Counted from the first letter of the stretch, positions 1-7,603 are shown. The stretch: DNA of 64,000 nt from an uncultured Kineothrix sp. (GCA_910588855.1 CAJUSR010000004.1:124001-188000), one strand, 5' to 3'. Translations and numbers: made by a program. Notes: a model not told the origin generated them from the sequence alone.

Positions 1-194
1 GCGATTCTAGGGGCTTTTCTGGTTCAAGTGGAGGAATATGCCATTGATGGGGAAATGTGCTTAAAATGGCTTGTAGCGTGTTGGAGTGCTTGGGATTTGG
101 CACCCCTTATGAGAAGGATTCAGATCTTCTATATACATTTTTTTACACAGCAAAATTTTTCAAAAATAAAGCGAAAGAAAGGGGCGAATTATAT
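1..194 (+). other. Left window edge, unresolved coding end
   Basis: One frame is open from base 1 to 219 and another ends at a TGA at 45-47 after a Gly/Ser-rich stretch (GFSGSSGG). Neither can be assigned because the gene start lies outside the window. In frame with the next gene, residues FGTPYEKDS are encoded near 99; FGTPYTRNA occurs near the start of the gene at 1044, so a shared short motif is possible. I see no promoter or terminator here. Confidence 0.3.
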
Positions 195-626
195 ATGGCA
201 AAAATCAATAACATCATAAGATTACTCGACTACAAAGATGCAAATGACCTTTATTCACAAATTGACCGTGACTTAGAAACTTGCAGAGCAGACCACCGTA
301 TTTATAAATTGCACACTGTACAGAATATCAGTCAAAACAAAGCACTGGTAGTTATGGAAGAAGATACTAACCGTGTACCGATATACTTTTTCTATAAATA
401 TATCAGTGATGGGGAATGGAAATATGAAAAGCTGGAATTTGATGATGTGCCATCCTGGAACATAATTATGAGTGTACAGGAATTGCAGATGTTAAAAATA
501 CTAGGAGAGCTGTCTTTAGATGGAGAAGATTATATTATAGACAAAATAAAATATTGCATAGAAGCAACAGGCGAAAAATATGCCAGTATTATTTTAAAAT
601 ACAATTACAAAGAAAGTGAGGAATAA
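195..626 (+). CDS. Hypothetical protein of the phage-like element
   Basis: 143 residues, starting at the ATG at 195, which follows a purine-rich ribosome site (AAAGGGG). An upstream in-frame ATG at 57 lacks one. The product is mixed charged and hydrophobic, has no signal peptide or membrane segment, and begins MAKINNIIRLL. It lies five bases before the next gene and is clearly part of one transcription unit with the genes at 632 and 1044. I do not recognise the family. Its place before a connector-sized protein and an Ig-domain protein suggests a virion-related role, but that is only context. Confidence 0.7.
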   Translation: MAKINNIIRLLDYKDANDLYSQIDRDLETCRADHRIYKLHTVQNISQNKALVVMEEDTNRVPIYFFYKYISDGEWKYEKLEFDDVPSWNIIMSVQELQMLKILGELSLDGEDYIIDKIKYCIEATGEKYASIILKYNYKESEE

Positions 627-631
627 CTAAC

Positions 632-1039
632 ATGAGTACAAAAAACAATTATCTAAGAAATGGTATCCCTGATCCGGAAATGGGAACTGGATTCACCGTA
701 CTAGAACGAGTAAAATTTGAATTAGGGAACAAACAATATTATTCTGATGAAGAATATTCCCTAATCATCTATGAAAATCACTTGAATCCAGAAGCTACAT
801 ATAACAAGGACACAGACCAGAGAAATATGTTAGAGACGGTTTATTCGATATTACAGACACTTTGCAATGATTTAGACGTGTTTCGCAAGATAGAAACTGA
901 GTTTAGTACAGAAGACCAAGCATATAAATATCTACATCTTAGACTACAAGACATTCAGAACCGTATTGATTCTATCCCTGATCCAGAAGAGGAAGAATCT
1001 TCAAATGTAAGTTATATGTTTTATAACCAAAGGTGGTGA
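632..1039 (+). CDS. Small acidic protein, possible head-tail connector
   Basis: 135 residues, strongly acidic towards the C-terminus (PDPEEEESS), with a helical middle part (residues about 55-115) rich in Glu, Leu and Arg. Size, helical content and its place directly before an Ig-domain structural protein resemble the small head-tail connector proteins of siphophages, but I see no diagnostic motif. It starts five bases after the preceding stop and ends four bases before the next start, so the three genes are cotranscribed. It could equally be an unrelated accessory protein. Confidence 0.6.
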   Translation: MSTKNNYLRNGIPDPEMGTGFTVLERVKFELGNKQYYSDEEYSLIIYENHLNPEATYNKDTDQRNMLETVYSILQTLCNDLDVFRKIETEFSTEDQAYKYLHLRLQDIQNRIDSIPDPEEEESSNVSYMFYNQRW

Positions 1040-1043
1040 GAAA

Positions 1044-2198
1044 ATGCTATACGGAAATAAGGGAAATAATCAAAGGGAGTTTGGCACCCCCTATACAAGA
1101 AATGCAGCACAGGTACAATTTGAGAGAACAATGAAGCGAGAAGGGAGAATTATTCGTACATATACAGGTGGTACAGAGTTTCGTGCTTTCTTTAGAACAA
1201 GGGATGAGCATGAGAACCAGAGGGAAACTATCATCATGTATTATGATGTAACAGCACCCGTCCGTCCGGGAACGCTTGTAATGGTTGGATATGGCGTATT
1301 TCTTGCATTGAACAGAGAAACAACAGAAAATGATGTGTATTATAAGTCTGTAATGGTTAAATGCAACGGTGTATTCAATGAAAATACTGGAATAGTCCAT
1401 AATGTACCATTTTATTGTAGTAATTTAAAATCGTATGTATCTGTTGGAAACAACGTCATTACTATGCTGAATGGAAATCTTGAACTTATAACAGAGGAAA
1501 ATTCATTATCAAAACAGATTGATATTGGTCAATGTTTCAATGAATTTGGCAGGACATTTGAAGTGACTAACAAATATACAATGGATGGCATTGTATATCT
1601 TATTGCGGAAGTACGGGCAAATCAGGAAGCAGATTTTATATATACGATTCAGATAGACAGGCATTATAATGAGTCTGTACCTGTAAATTCTGTGATTCAG
1701 CTAGGGGCAACACCATATGTCAATAGTAATCCAACAATAGGTGCGACATTAGATTGGAAAAGTTCTGACAATTCCATTGCAACAGTAGATGATACTGGTA
1801 AAATTAGCGGTATATCTGAAGGAGAAGTGCAAATTAGTGTTACATGGATTGAAAAGAATATATCAGAAACAATCAATATTACAGTCGTAAATGCTTATAT
1901 GCCAGTTATTCCAGAATCTACATATACATGTGAAATTACTGGAAAGACAAATCTGAAAAATGGGTATAGGCGTACATATACTGTGACTTTTACAGATAAA
2001 GACGGTAATATAATGAATTGGCAGGAATTTGATTATCGGTGGAATATAGTGGCTGATTTTGAAGTGAAACGGACTATTACAGATAACAAAATAACTGTTA
2101 GTGTTGACAATGAAGATTCGATTGGACAACATTTTTTAGTACAGATTTTAATTGCTGATAAAGTAAAAGCAGAAATAACAGTAAAGATTATATGGTAA
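1044..2198 (+). CDS. Phage structural-type protein with bacterial Ig-like domain
   Basis: 384 residues preceded by AAGGTGG. Residues about 215-285 form a bacterial Ig-like (Big_2) domain, seen in the typical pattern WKSSDNSIATVDDTGKISGI followed by a beta-rich end. The first 190 residues are beta-rich and include RTYTGGTEFRAFF and an unusual run of hydrophobic strands; the last 90 look like a second beta-sandwich. Such Ig domains decorate capsids, tails or baseplates and bind cell-surface sugars. No signal peptide is present, which fits a virion protein better than a secreted host adhesin. It closes a three-gene unit and is followed immediately by a strong terminator. Confidence 0.75.
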   Translation: MLYGNKGNNQREFGTPYTRNAAQVQFERTMKREGRIIRTYTGGTEFRAFFRTRDEHENQRETIIMYYDVTAPVRPGTLVMVGYGVFLALNRETTENDVYYKSVMVKCNGVFNENTGIVHNVPFYCSNLKSYVSVGNNVITMLNGNLELITEENSLSKQIDIGQCFNEFGRTFEVTNKYTMDGIVYLIAEVRANQEADFIYTIQIDRHYNESVPVNSVIQLGATPYVNSNPTIGATLDWKSSDNSIATVDDTGKISGISEGEVQISVTWIEKNISETINITVVNAYMPVIPESTYTCEITGKTNLKNGYRRTYTVTFTDKDGNIMNWQEFDYRWNIVADFEVKRTITDNKITVSVDNEDSIGQHFLVQILIADKVKAEITVKIIW

Positions 2199-2200
2199 AC

Positions 2201-2240
2201 AAAATACCCCTAGGGATTGGTTTCTCTAGGGTATTTTTTT
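2201..2240 (+). terminator. Intrinsic terminator after the Ig-domain gene
   Basis: AAAATACCCCTAG pairs with CTAGGGTATTTT with one bulged base, and the stem ends in a T run. It begins three bases after the stop codon and separates the structural genes from the partition module. Confidence 0.9.
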
Positions 2241-2290
2241 TACGAAATATTTTTTCAATTTATAAGTGGAAAAATTCACCAGAAGAATAG

Positions 2291-2342
2291 CAAACAAATG
2301 TTCGATAAATATATTGACAAGAACATATGTTTGGATTATACT
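2291..2342 (+). promoter_or_regulatory. Sigma-A promoter overlapped by two LexA (SOS) boxes
   Basis: TTGACA at 2314-2319 and TATACT at 2337-2342 are separated by exactly 17 bp, a near-consensus vegetative promoter. The spacer contains AGAACATATGTTTG (2320-2333) and just upstream lies CAAACAAATGTTCG (2291-2304). Both fit the Gram-positive LexA/DinR box CGAAC-N4-GTTCG with one or two changes. The arrangement predicts repression by LexA and induction by DNA damage. The transcript would run through the leader into the Cys-rich mini-gene and tubR-tubZ. Confidence 0.75.
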
Positions 2343-2359
2343 TATCATCAATAACACAA

Positions 2360-2508
2360 AAGACCCATCCTCAAACGATGCTGGCACACCATCGGACAGG
2401 TCTTCTACATACATACAAATTCAAATGCCAAAAGGCTGATAAGAATTTGAAGCGCAAGATACGCTTGAATCAATTATACACTATCTTCAAGTTATTTCAA
2501 GCGTATCT
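2360..2508 (+). repeat. Structured leader or centromere-like inverted repeats
   Basis: Two stem-loops lie downstream of the SOS promoter. The first pairs AAGACC (2360-2365) with GGTCTT (2399-2404) and, inside it, CGATG (2376-2380) with CATCG (2390-2394). The second is a perfect 13-bp inverted repeat, AGATACGCTTGAA (2457-2469) and TTCAAGCGTATCT (2496-2508), with imperfect outward extensions. No T run follows either, so they are not plain terminators. They could be a leader RNA or part of a tubC-like centromere. Confidence 0.6.
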
Positions 2509-2628
2509 GCAATTCAAATCCAGTGAAAAATTGTAAAAGATTCAGGGAAGTAAAGGTTAGCCCTTATTGTTTTGTGGGATAAGGTTTTAATTTTGTACTT
2601 TAAAAATGGAATAGGGAGGATTCGCCAT

Positions 2629-2775
2629 TTGAGTAAGAAGAGTTGGGAACGTAAAGAATGTGATGGTTGTAAATCTTACAATCCAGAGTGTCGGATGGGT
2701 GCGTGTAGCATCTATCCGTACCAAAAGCAGAAGAAAACAGAAGTAAAAGAGAAAGAGGTACATGATACAGGCTAA
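2629..2775 (+). CDS. Cys-rich mini-protein with TTG start
   Basis: 48 residues. The TTG at 2629 stands eight bases after AGGGAGGA and is a much better start than the in-frame upstream codon at 2572. The product begins MSKKSWERKE and has four cysteines (ECDGC, PEC, GAC), then a Lys/Glu-rich tail; a small zinc-binding fold is likely. It is the first gene after the SOS-type promoter and precedes tubR. Function unknown. Confidence 0.6.
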   Translation: MSKKSWERKECDGCKSYNPECRMGACSIYPYQKQKKTEVKEKEVHDTG

Positions 2776-2800
2776 AAGCCAATTATTTTTTTACCACAAC

Positions 2801-2817
2801 TAATCAGAGTTAATAAG
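2801..2817 (+). repeat. Direct repeat copy 1 flanking tubRZ
   Basis: The 17-mer TAATCAGAGTTAATAAG occurs here, about 40 bp before tubR, and again exactly at 4208-4224 just after tubZ, both in the same orientation. Type III partition systems bind TubR to short repeats near the operon, so these are candidate tubC elements. Confidence 0.65.
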
Positions 2818-2859
2818 AAACAAAAAGAGAATATCATTAAAAAGAAGAAGGTGATAAGA

Positions 2860-3153
2860 GTGAATGAGGAGTTAGTCAGAACACAGTATGTAATTATGAG
2901 GATTTTACGGACTAATAAAGCCACAAATTACATAAGGGCAATGACAGTAACAGAAATTTCCGAACAGGAAGGAAGAAATAAATCTAATACATTGTACAAG
3001 CATATAAGGATTCTTCAGAAAAGGAAATTGGTAGAATCTGGTGTAAAAGTAGAAAGGGCAAACAGCTATTATATCAATGAATTAGGTTTGGAACTACTAA
3101 AAAAATATGATGATATGGAGGAAGAAAAGAATGGAAGTAACAATGAGTGTTAA
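2860..3153 (+). CDS. TubR-like winged-helix DNA-binding protein
   Basis: 97 residues from the GTG at 2860, five bases after AAGGTGA; a GTG at 2851 is less well placed. Residues about 25-85 form a winged helix-turn-helix: a first helix, TVTEISEQEG, a recognition helix NKSNTLYKHIRILQKRKL, then a wing (VESGVKVERANSYYI). Size and fold match TubR, the DNA-binding adaptor of type III plasmid partition, and the gene overlaps the start of a tubulin-like GTPase by 23 bases, the tubR-tubZ order of Bacillus plasmids and of Clostridium botulinum phage c-st. It should bind nearby repeats and repress its own operon. Assignment rests mainly on context. Confidence 0.75.
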   Translation: MNEELVRTQYVIMRILRTNKATNYIRAMTVTEISEQEGRNKSNTLYKHIRILQKRKLVESGVKVERANSYYINELGLELLKKYDDMEEEKNGSNNEC

Positions 3154-4195
3154 GGGAAGATATGGTTTTGTGGGATTTGGACAGATGGGAGGTAATGTTG
3201 TCAAGAGTATTCATGTAAAAGAATATCCTATAATGGCAGCGAATACAGCTCAATCGGATTTAGACGGATTGAATATACCTGAAGAATGTAAATATCATAT
3301 TCTTGGTGGATATGGAAGTAGCAAGGAAAGAAAAAAGGCAAAACAGTTGTTGGCAGAAAATAATTGTGAGAATTTTGACTTGCTTATCAATGAGATTAAG
3401 GAAAGATTCAAGGATTGTAGGGTTATCTTCCTTATGGGAAGTTCTGGTGGTGGTTCGGGTAGTGCGATTGTGCCAGCTATAAAAATGAGATTACAAGTGG
3501 AAACGGATAAAATCATATGTGTGGTAACTTGTACGCCTGATGATAACGCAAGCATGAAAGAGTATATGAACTGCTATGAGTTTTTCCAAGAATTAGAAAC
3601 TATTGAGGGTGGCGGTGCGACTTTCATCATTGATAACAATAAGAATAAAGAAAAATTAGTCCTGAATGAACAATTTGCTTGTTATTTGGATGCGTTCCTA
3701 AATTGTGAAACTACATCTACAAGGGGTGTAGTGGATCGGGCAGAAATTGAGAATGTTCTATCACAAAGGGGAGTTTGTATTGTGAATAAGCAAGGCTCTG
3801 ATAAAGCAACTACCCAAACGGTGATTGAGAGGATCAGGGATAACATCTATGTATCATTGGAGAATGATAGTGTAGTGGCGAACATAGCATTGGTAAATTC
3901 TAATAACAATGTGAGACTGAATGAAATAATTGAAAACGTAGGAAAACCACTTGCTACATTTGAAGGGTGGGAATCTGATGCGACTGTATTAGCAATATCT
4001 GGTTGTTCTCTTCCATATAAGAAGTTGGAGGAAATCAAACAGAAGATTGAGGACAATAAGGACACGATTAAAAGAAATTTGACAGCTACAAGTGAACGTA
4101 AATTGACAGGAAGTATTGACTTCTTGGGAGATATTACTGCCGAAAAACCGAAACCTGAGAAGAAAAAGTCTACAAGAGACTGGTTATTCATGTAA
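3131..4195 (+). CDS. TubZ-like tubulin/FtsZ-family GTPase (type III partition)
   Basis: 354 residues from the ATG at 3131, nine bases after GGAGG; the longer frame from 3107 lies inside tubR. The N-terminus reads GRYGFVGFGQMGGN, the first nucleotide-binding loop, then NTAQSDLDGL. The tubulin signature loop appears as SSGGGSGSA near residue 105, a variant of GGGTGTG. Length agrees with TubZ rather than FtsZ, and the Lys-rich C-terminus (PEKKKSTRDWLFM) resembles the basic tail by which TubZ contacts TubR. Such filaments pull TubR-tubC complexes and stabilise low-copy plasmids or plasmid-prophages. Its presence implies that the element has an extrachromosomal stage. A PhuZ-like spindle role is a less likely alternative. 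Confidence 0.88.
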   Translation: MEVTMSVKGRYGFVGFGQMGGNVVKSIHVKEYPIMAANTAQSDLDGLNIPEECKYHILGGYGSSKERKKAKQLLAENNCENFDLLINEIKERFKDCRVIFLMGSSGGGSGSAIVPAIKMRLQVETDKIICVVTCTPDDNASMKEYMNCYEFFQELETIEGGGATFIIDNNKNKEKLVLNEQFACYLDAFLNCETTSTRGVVDRAEIENVLSQRGVCIVNKQGSDKATTQTVIERIRDNIYVSLENDSVVANIALVNSNNNVRLNEIIENVGKPLATFEGWESDATVLAISGCSLPYKKLEEIKQKIEDNKDTIKRNLTATSERKLTGSIDFLGDITAEKPKPEKKKSTRDWLFM

Positions 4196-4207
4196 GTTTA
4201 TCAAACT

Positions 4208-4224
4208 TAATCAGAGTTAATAAG
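4208..4224 (+). repeat. Direct repeat copy 2 flanking tubRZ
   Basis: Second exact copy of the 17-mer found at 2801-2817. The rest of the 127-bp gap up to 4322 also contains an imperfect inverted repeat, GGATTAGCA (4225-4233) against TGCTAATTCC (4281-4290). Confidence 0.65.
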
Positions 4225-4322
4225 GGATTAGCAATAGTTAGTCACAGATAATCAGTAAATATTTTAGTGTGGTCAGAATATGCTAATTCCTTACCTGAAA
4301 AAGAGAAGTGGAGGTTTTATAG

Positions 4323-4622
4323 TTGTCACATAAAAATGATTCAGTGCGAAACAAGCTGATTGAAATTACCAATCAAGGCTTGATGCTAAAGGCGATTGCT
4401 TTGAATGTTGGCGTAGATGTAAACGATTTGTCAAGATTCAAAGGTGGAATGGAATGTTTAAAGCAATCAGATGTAGAAATATTATCTGAATACTTGAATG
4501 AAGTGCATATTCCACAGTGGAAGGCAGTTACACCAGAAAAGCCAATGACAATGAGAGAACGGTTGTTAGCGAGTAGAAATAAGCAAAATGAAGAAAACCA
4601 AAAAGTAGGCGTAGAAAAGTGA
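4323..4622 (+). CDS. Small HTH protein with TTG start
   Basis: 99 residues. TTG at 4323 follows AGTGGAGG with eight bases between, so the unusual start is well supported. Residues about 15-60 look like a Cro/XRE-like helix-turn-helix (LMLKAIALNVGVDVNDLSRFK, then a helix ending LSEYLNEV). The C-terminal 35 residues are charged and probably flexible. It is the first gene after the tub operon and may regulate it or the following genes. Ligand or operator is not evident. Confidence 0.65.
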   Translation: MSHKNDSVRNKLIEITNQGLMLKAIALNVGVDVNDLSRFKGGMECLKQSDVEILSEYLNEVHIPQWKAVTPEKPMTMRERLLASRNKQNEENQKVGVEK

Positions 4623-4653
4623 GTTTGGATTTGTTAAACGAACTGGAATCCTA

Positions 4654-4745
4654 AATGTAGAAGTAAATATAGGTGGGTAGTGATATGCTACCCACCTAAC
4701 ACAACAATAAATCTATCAAAAGAGAACAACCGAAATGTAGAAGTA
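4654..4745 (+). repeat. Two copies of a dispersed 12-bp intergenic motif
   Basis: AATGTAGAAGTA is present at 4654-4665 and 4734-4745. Variants occur at 5841-5852 (AATGTAGATGTA), 7524-7535 (AATGTAGAAATA), 7646-7657 (AATGTAAAAATA) and 15856-15867 (GGATGTAGAAATA minus its first base). All are on the + strand, all lie in or at gene junctions of the element, and all place ATG directly before a stop codon. A role as promoter element, processing site or remnant of Cys-rich mini-genes is possible. Confidence 0.5.
4671..4697 (+). repeat. Perfect 10-bp hairpin at a gene junction
   Basis: AGGTGGGTAG (4671-4680) pairs with CTACCCACCT (4688-4697) across a seven-base loop. No T run follows. It lies directly behind one copy of the 12-bp motif and about 80 bp before the LexA-like gene. 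A processing site, a weak terminator or a binding palindrome would all fit. Confidence 0.7.
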
Positions 4746-4775
4746 TGTTGTAGAGGACGATATAGGGTGACGATT

Positions 4776-5009
4776 ATGCAAAAGACATATAAATTCATTA
4801 TTGATTTTATTAAAGAAAATGGTTATTCTCCGTCATATCGCGAGATTGCCAAAGGCGTAGGATGTGCATTATCTACGGTGGCAGATAGGCTTGATAAGTT
4901 GGTAAAATTCGGAATGATTGAAATGAAACCGAATGTTCCAAGAACAATAAAGGTGGTTGGGTATTCATATGTGAAAGATGAAGAGAGGGAATGTGAGAAT
5001 GAATTATAG
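4776..5009 (+). CDS. LexA DNA-binding domain protein lacking the protease
   Basis: 77 residues from the ATG at 4776, preceded by AGGGTGA; the frame is open further upstream (GTG at 4680) but without a ribosome site. Residues 4-65 match the LexA N-terminal winged helix: FIIDFIKENGYSPSYREIAK, then VGCALSTVADRLDKLVKFGM and PNVPRTIKVV, like the SPSVREI and STVHGHL blocks of Bacillus LexA. The S24 autoprotease domain is absent and the protein ends in an acidic tail. Known LexA needs self-cleavage for induction, so this form could occupy SOS boxes, including the pair at 2291-2333, without being cleaved by RecA. It overlaps the next start. Confidence 0.85.
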   Translation: MQKTYKFIIDFIKENGYSPSYREIAKGVGCALSTVADRLDKLVKFGMIEMKPNVPRTIKVVGYSYVKDEERECENEL

Positions 5010-5841
5010 AGAATTATTTATCAAATTATTTGATGATAAATGTTTTAAGAACTTTTGCAACACGATAGACGAATTGAGGAACAGAGAATATAAGATAGAA
5101 ATACCGCTGGAAACATTAACTTTGTTGATCTCTTCCAACGTTGATTATATAAGTGGTGAAGATAATATAAAAATAATACATAACCGGGTGAAATATTTTT
5201 TGAATCAAGATGGCAGGGAGGTATCTAAAACGACATCTTTTTATGACTATTTTGTCATTACAAATATTATACGTATTGCAGATGAAAAAGTAGAGAAGAT
5301 AGAAGAAAATAAATGGAGACAGCTTCCATTAGATTTAACAGAATATGCAAATAGTATCTGTAAATTTGATACATGTACTTGTGGACATAAACCTAATATA
5401 GTATTTTCGTGTTTTTGGAATAGCTTAACTGGAAAGGTGATTTGTGAAAAATGTGGTCTTTCCGTAAATATGCTATTTACACATGAGGCAGATATATTTC
5501 ATGGAGATTCAGGAACAGTCTATATAAATCTGGAAGACGGAATAAAAAAGTTGTCAGACTTGTGGAATAAAGAAGTAGCAAAAAATGAGAGCATTTTACA
5601 TAGGACAATGAGAGAATTATTGTCTTACGGATCAAATGTCTGTGTGAACAAAGTAATATATAATTTGCATGAAAAATTATATGCCTATATGACAGAGAAT
5701 GGTATTTATAGGAAGCCTAAATACTGGAATGAGTCTGGATATTGGGATATCGCAACAGATAAGATGATGGAATGTGAAGAACCTGTACAATGGGTGGAAG
5801 ATTATTTGTGGGAAAATATGCCATGCAAATTAAGTGTATAA
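4999..5841 (+). CDS. Hypothetical protein with a zinc-binding centre
   Basis: 280 residues from the ATG at 4999, after GAGAGGGA and overlapping the LexA-like gene by 11 bases, which indicates coupled translation. Residues about 120-155 contain a probable four-ligand zinc site (DTCTCGH, then VICEKCGLSV). The flanks are helical and charged with no membrane segments. The family is unknown to me. Cys-pair ribbons of this kind are common in phage replication and transcription proteins, so a nucleic-acid role is possible. Confidence 0.7.
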   Translation: MNYRELFIKLFDDKCFKNFCNTIDELRNREYKIEIPLETLTLLISSNVDYISGEDNIKIIHNRVKYFLNQDGREVSKTTSFYDYFVITNIIRIADEKVEKIEENKWRQLPLDLTEYANSICKFDTCTCGHKPNIVFSCFWNSLTGKVICEKCGLSVNMLFTHEADIFHGDSGTVYINLEDGIKKLSDLWNKEVAKNESILHRTMRELLSYGSNVCVNKVIYNLHEKLYAYMTENGIYRKPKYWNESGYWDIATDKMMECEEPVQWVEDYLWENMPCKLSV

Positions 5842-5926
5842 ATGTAGATGTAATAATCAAGGCAACACGTACCTTTACTAATGGTACATAAAAATATTTT
5901 ATCAAATGAAAAGGAGAATATAAAAA
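5842..5926 (+). other. Intergenic hairpin before the cold-shock-like gene
   Basis: The 12-bp motif overlaps the previous stop codon (5841-5852). GTACC and GGTAC then form a short stem around an eight-base loop. AAAAGGAGAAT provides the ribosome site of the gene at 5927. A 22-codon frame starting inside the preceding gene runs through this gap, but nothing else supports it. Confidence 0.4.
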
Positions 5927-6538
5927 ATGATAGGTAAAGTAAAAGAATTTAATACATTAAGCGGTTATGGAGTTATTACAACGCTAACGGGCAAGGAATT
6001 ACCAGTACAATCAAAAAGTGTCAATATGAGTGGCATAGTTGTATTAAACAAAAATGATGTTGTTGAATATGAGTTAGGAACTGATGATAACGATAAGGAA
6101 CAAGCTATAAATGTTTCGCTCATATCTAAAGCTGAATATGCAGTGAAACTATCAAAACTCAAATTTAAAGATTTTGGGTTGAACATTCAAAATAATATTC
6201 TTAATCCACCCAAATGTGAAACACATGATGAATATTGTCTTATGAAATATACAAATACAGAGGAATTGCAGAATGGTATTTGTCGCTTGGTATGTAATAG
6301 TGGTAAATATCCGTGTGGCGTAGTAGCGATAAAACAGGATAATTCAGTTGTTATGGGTTGTTCTGATGCAGAAGAACCAGCAGGAATTTGTAAATTTAAA
6401 GTTTTTGGAATTAAAGAAGCACCCAAAGAACAACAATATTTATCTGTTGGAGAATTGATAACAAAGACATTCAGATTAGAAAATTATGGAATCATCTTAG
6501 CGTTAGAAGATAATTTTTATCAGGCAATCATGGATTAG
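5927..6538 (+). CDS. Cold-shock-like domain fused to an unknown C-terminal half
   Basis: 203 residues. The first 65 resemble an S1/cold-shock OB fold: GKVKEFNTLSGYGVITTLTG corresponds to the KGTVKWFN..KGYGFI opening of CspA proteins, but the second RNA-binding motif is altered and the domain ends with QAINVSLI. Residues 70-203 contain several Cys (PPKCETHDEYC, GICRLVC, GCSD) and then a beta-rich end. A nucleic-acid chaperone or a regulator of element transcripts is the most natural reading; I know no named family with this fusion. ATG at 5927 has a good ribosome site. Confidence 0.65.
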   Translation: MIGKVKEFNTLSGYGVITTLTGKELPVQSKSVNMSGIVVLNKNDVVEYELGTDDNDKEQAINVSLISKAEYAVKLSKLKFKDFGLNIQNNILNPPKCETHDEYCLMKYTNTEELQNGICRLVCNSGKYPCGVVAIKQDNSVVMGCSDAEEPAGICKFKVFGIKEAPKEQQYLSVGELITKTFRLENYGIILALEDNFYQAIMD

Positions 6539-6550
6539 GAGGAATTATAT

Positions 6551-7009
6551 ATGACAGGGAATGAAAAATTTGATAATGATGCAGGTAGAGTTAATACAAG
6601 GATTGCTTTTCTTGCAAGAAAGCATTCCAATCAAAAGGAATCAATAGTATTAAGCAAAGAAAAAATCAAACAAACAGTAGAAGATTTCTTTGGAGAACAT
6701 GAAGAAAAGGAATTAGTTGTAACAATATCGCTAGATTCAAGTAACAGGAAAGCAATCTGTAATTTCCATATTGCTTCAGAGATATATGAGATAGTGGAAA
6801 ATTCCACAAAAACAGAATTAATTATCAGCAATTATGCATCACCATTAGTATCACTGGTTCCTGATGATGTGACAATCCGCTATGAAGAGGTTGCAAGATG
6901 TGAGTCTACCGTTAGAACAGGCGAAACGGAAGATGATATTTTAGCGGATGTTTTGGAGATTGGATTTAAGAATGGTACAGTTTTGGAACTTGGATTTTTG
7001 AAGATTTAA
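6551..7009 (+). CDS. Hypothetical protein
   Basis: 152 residues starting 12 bases after the previous stop, with GGAGG before the ATG. The N-terminal part is charged and helical, the rest alternates strands (ELVVTISLDSSNRKAICNFH) and ends in a hydrophobic GFLKI. There is no signal, membrane segment or recognisable catalytic motif. It is likely in the same transcription unit as its neighbours. No function can be offered. Confidence 0.65.
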   Translation: MTGNEKFDNDAGRVNTRIAFLARKHSNQKESIVLSKEKIKQTVEDFFGEHEEKELVVTISLDSSNRKAICNFHIASEIYEIVENSTKTELIISNYASPLVSLVPDDVTIRYEEVARCESTVRTGETEDDILADVLEIGFKNGTVLELGFLKI

Positions 7010-7017
7010 TATAAAAG

Positions 7018-7051
7018 TTGGCAGATTATGATTGATTTCATGATTTGCCAA
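7018..7051 (+). repeat. 14-bp hairpin with two wobble pairs
   Basis: TTGGCAGATTATGA (7018-7031) pairs along its full length with TCATGATTTGCCAA (7038-7051), using two G-U type pairs on the + strand RNA, around loop TTGATT. It begins nine bases after a stop codon and has no T run. The remaining ~90 bp up to 7144 hold no gene. Confidence 0.7.
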
Positions 7052-7144
7052 TTACATAGCAGTTACAAGAAGTTTACATGAACATAACAAAACATTAACA
7101 GTGTTCTTCAGATTAAATGCGAAGAAAAAAGGAGAAGTAAATAC

Positions 7145-7513
7145 ATGAGCAGACGAATAACAGATGTATCTAATTTAGTTGAAGCTATTGAAAGCAAGAT
7201 GATTTCTGTAGATAGCGTGGAGTGTAAGACTAAATTCAGTGCCGATATGACAGAAACAAATCAGATTACACCAAATAAATTCATAGAATCTATCCAATTC
7301 ATGAATGAAACCATATTTAAAGATTCTATTGATTTCTTTTATGAGTTTACAGACACAAATAATATCCTCATTGAATGTGGGATGAAAAATCAATTTATGG
7401 AAGAATATTATCGTGTTGAGTGTTCTACTTGTAATGGCATATCTGTAAAAGAAGTTGATGCCAAACTGAGAGAAACAATTTTTGATAGGATGGATAAGAA
7501 ATTAGCAGTGTAA
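7145..7513 (+). CDS. Hypothetical protein
   Basis: 122 residues with AAAAGGAGAAG before the ATG. The product is acidic and helical (LVEAIESKMISVDSV, SIQFMNETIFKDSID) and carries two Cys close together (ECSTCNG). No membrane segments. It is not related to any family I can name. It is followed by the repeat- and hairpin-rich gap that leads to the helicase-like gene. Confidence 0.65.
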   Translation: MSRRITDVSNLVEAIESKMISVDSVECKTKFSADMTETNQITPNKFIESIQFMNETIFKDSIDFFYEFTDTNNILIECGMKNQFMEEYYRVECSTCNGISVKEVDAKLRETIFDRMDKKLAV

Positions 7514-7523
7514 ATTAGCATCG

Positions 7524-7578
7524 AATGTAGAAATAGATAGTGGTGGATGTAAAAACTTTTGACATGCATTCCCCACTA
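7524..7578 (+). repeat. 12-bp motif plus imperfect hairpin
   Basis: AATGTAGAAATA (7524-7535) is followed by TAGTGGTGGATG (7538-7549), which pairs imperfectly with CATTCCCCACTA (7567-7578), with one mismatch and one wobble. The same motif-then-hairpin layout recurs at 7646-7704. Confidence 0.5.
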
Positions 7579-7603
7579 AAAAACAGATTGGAGGAATGAG
7601 TTA

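Noticed and set aside
2327..2536. 69-residue plus-strand frame in the SOS leader
   Set aside because: It starts inside the promoter, has no ribosome site and overlaps the inverted repeats.
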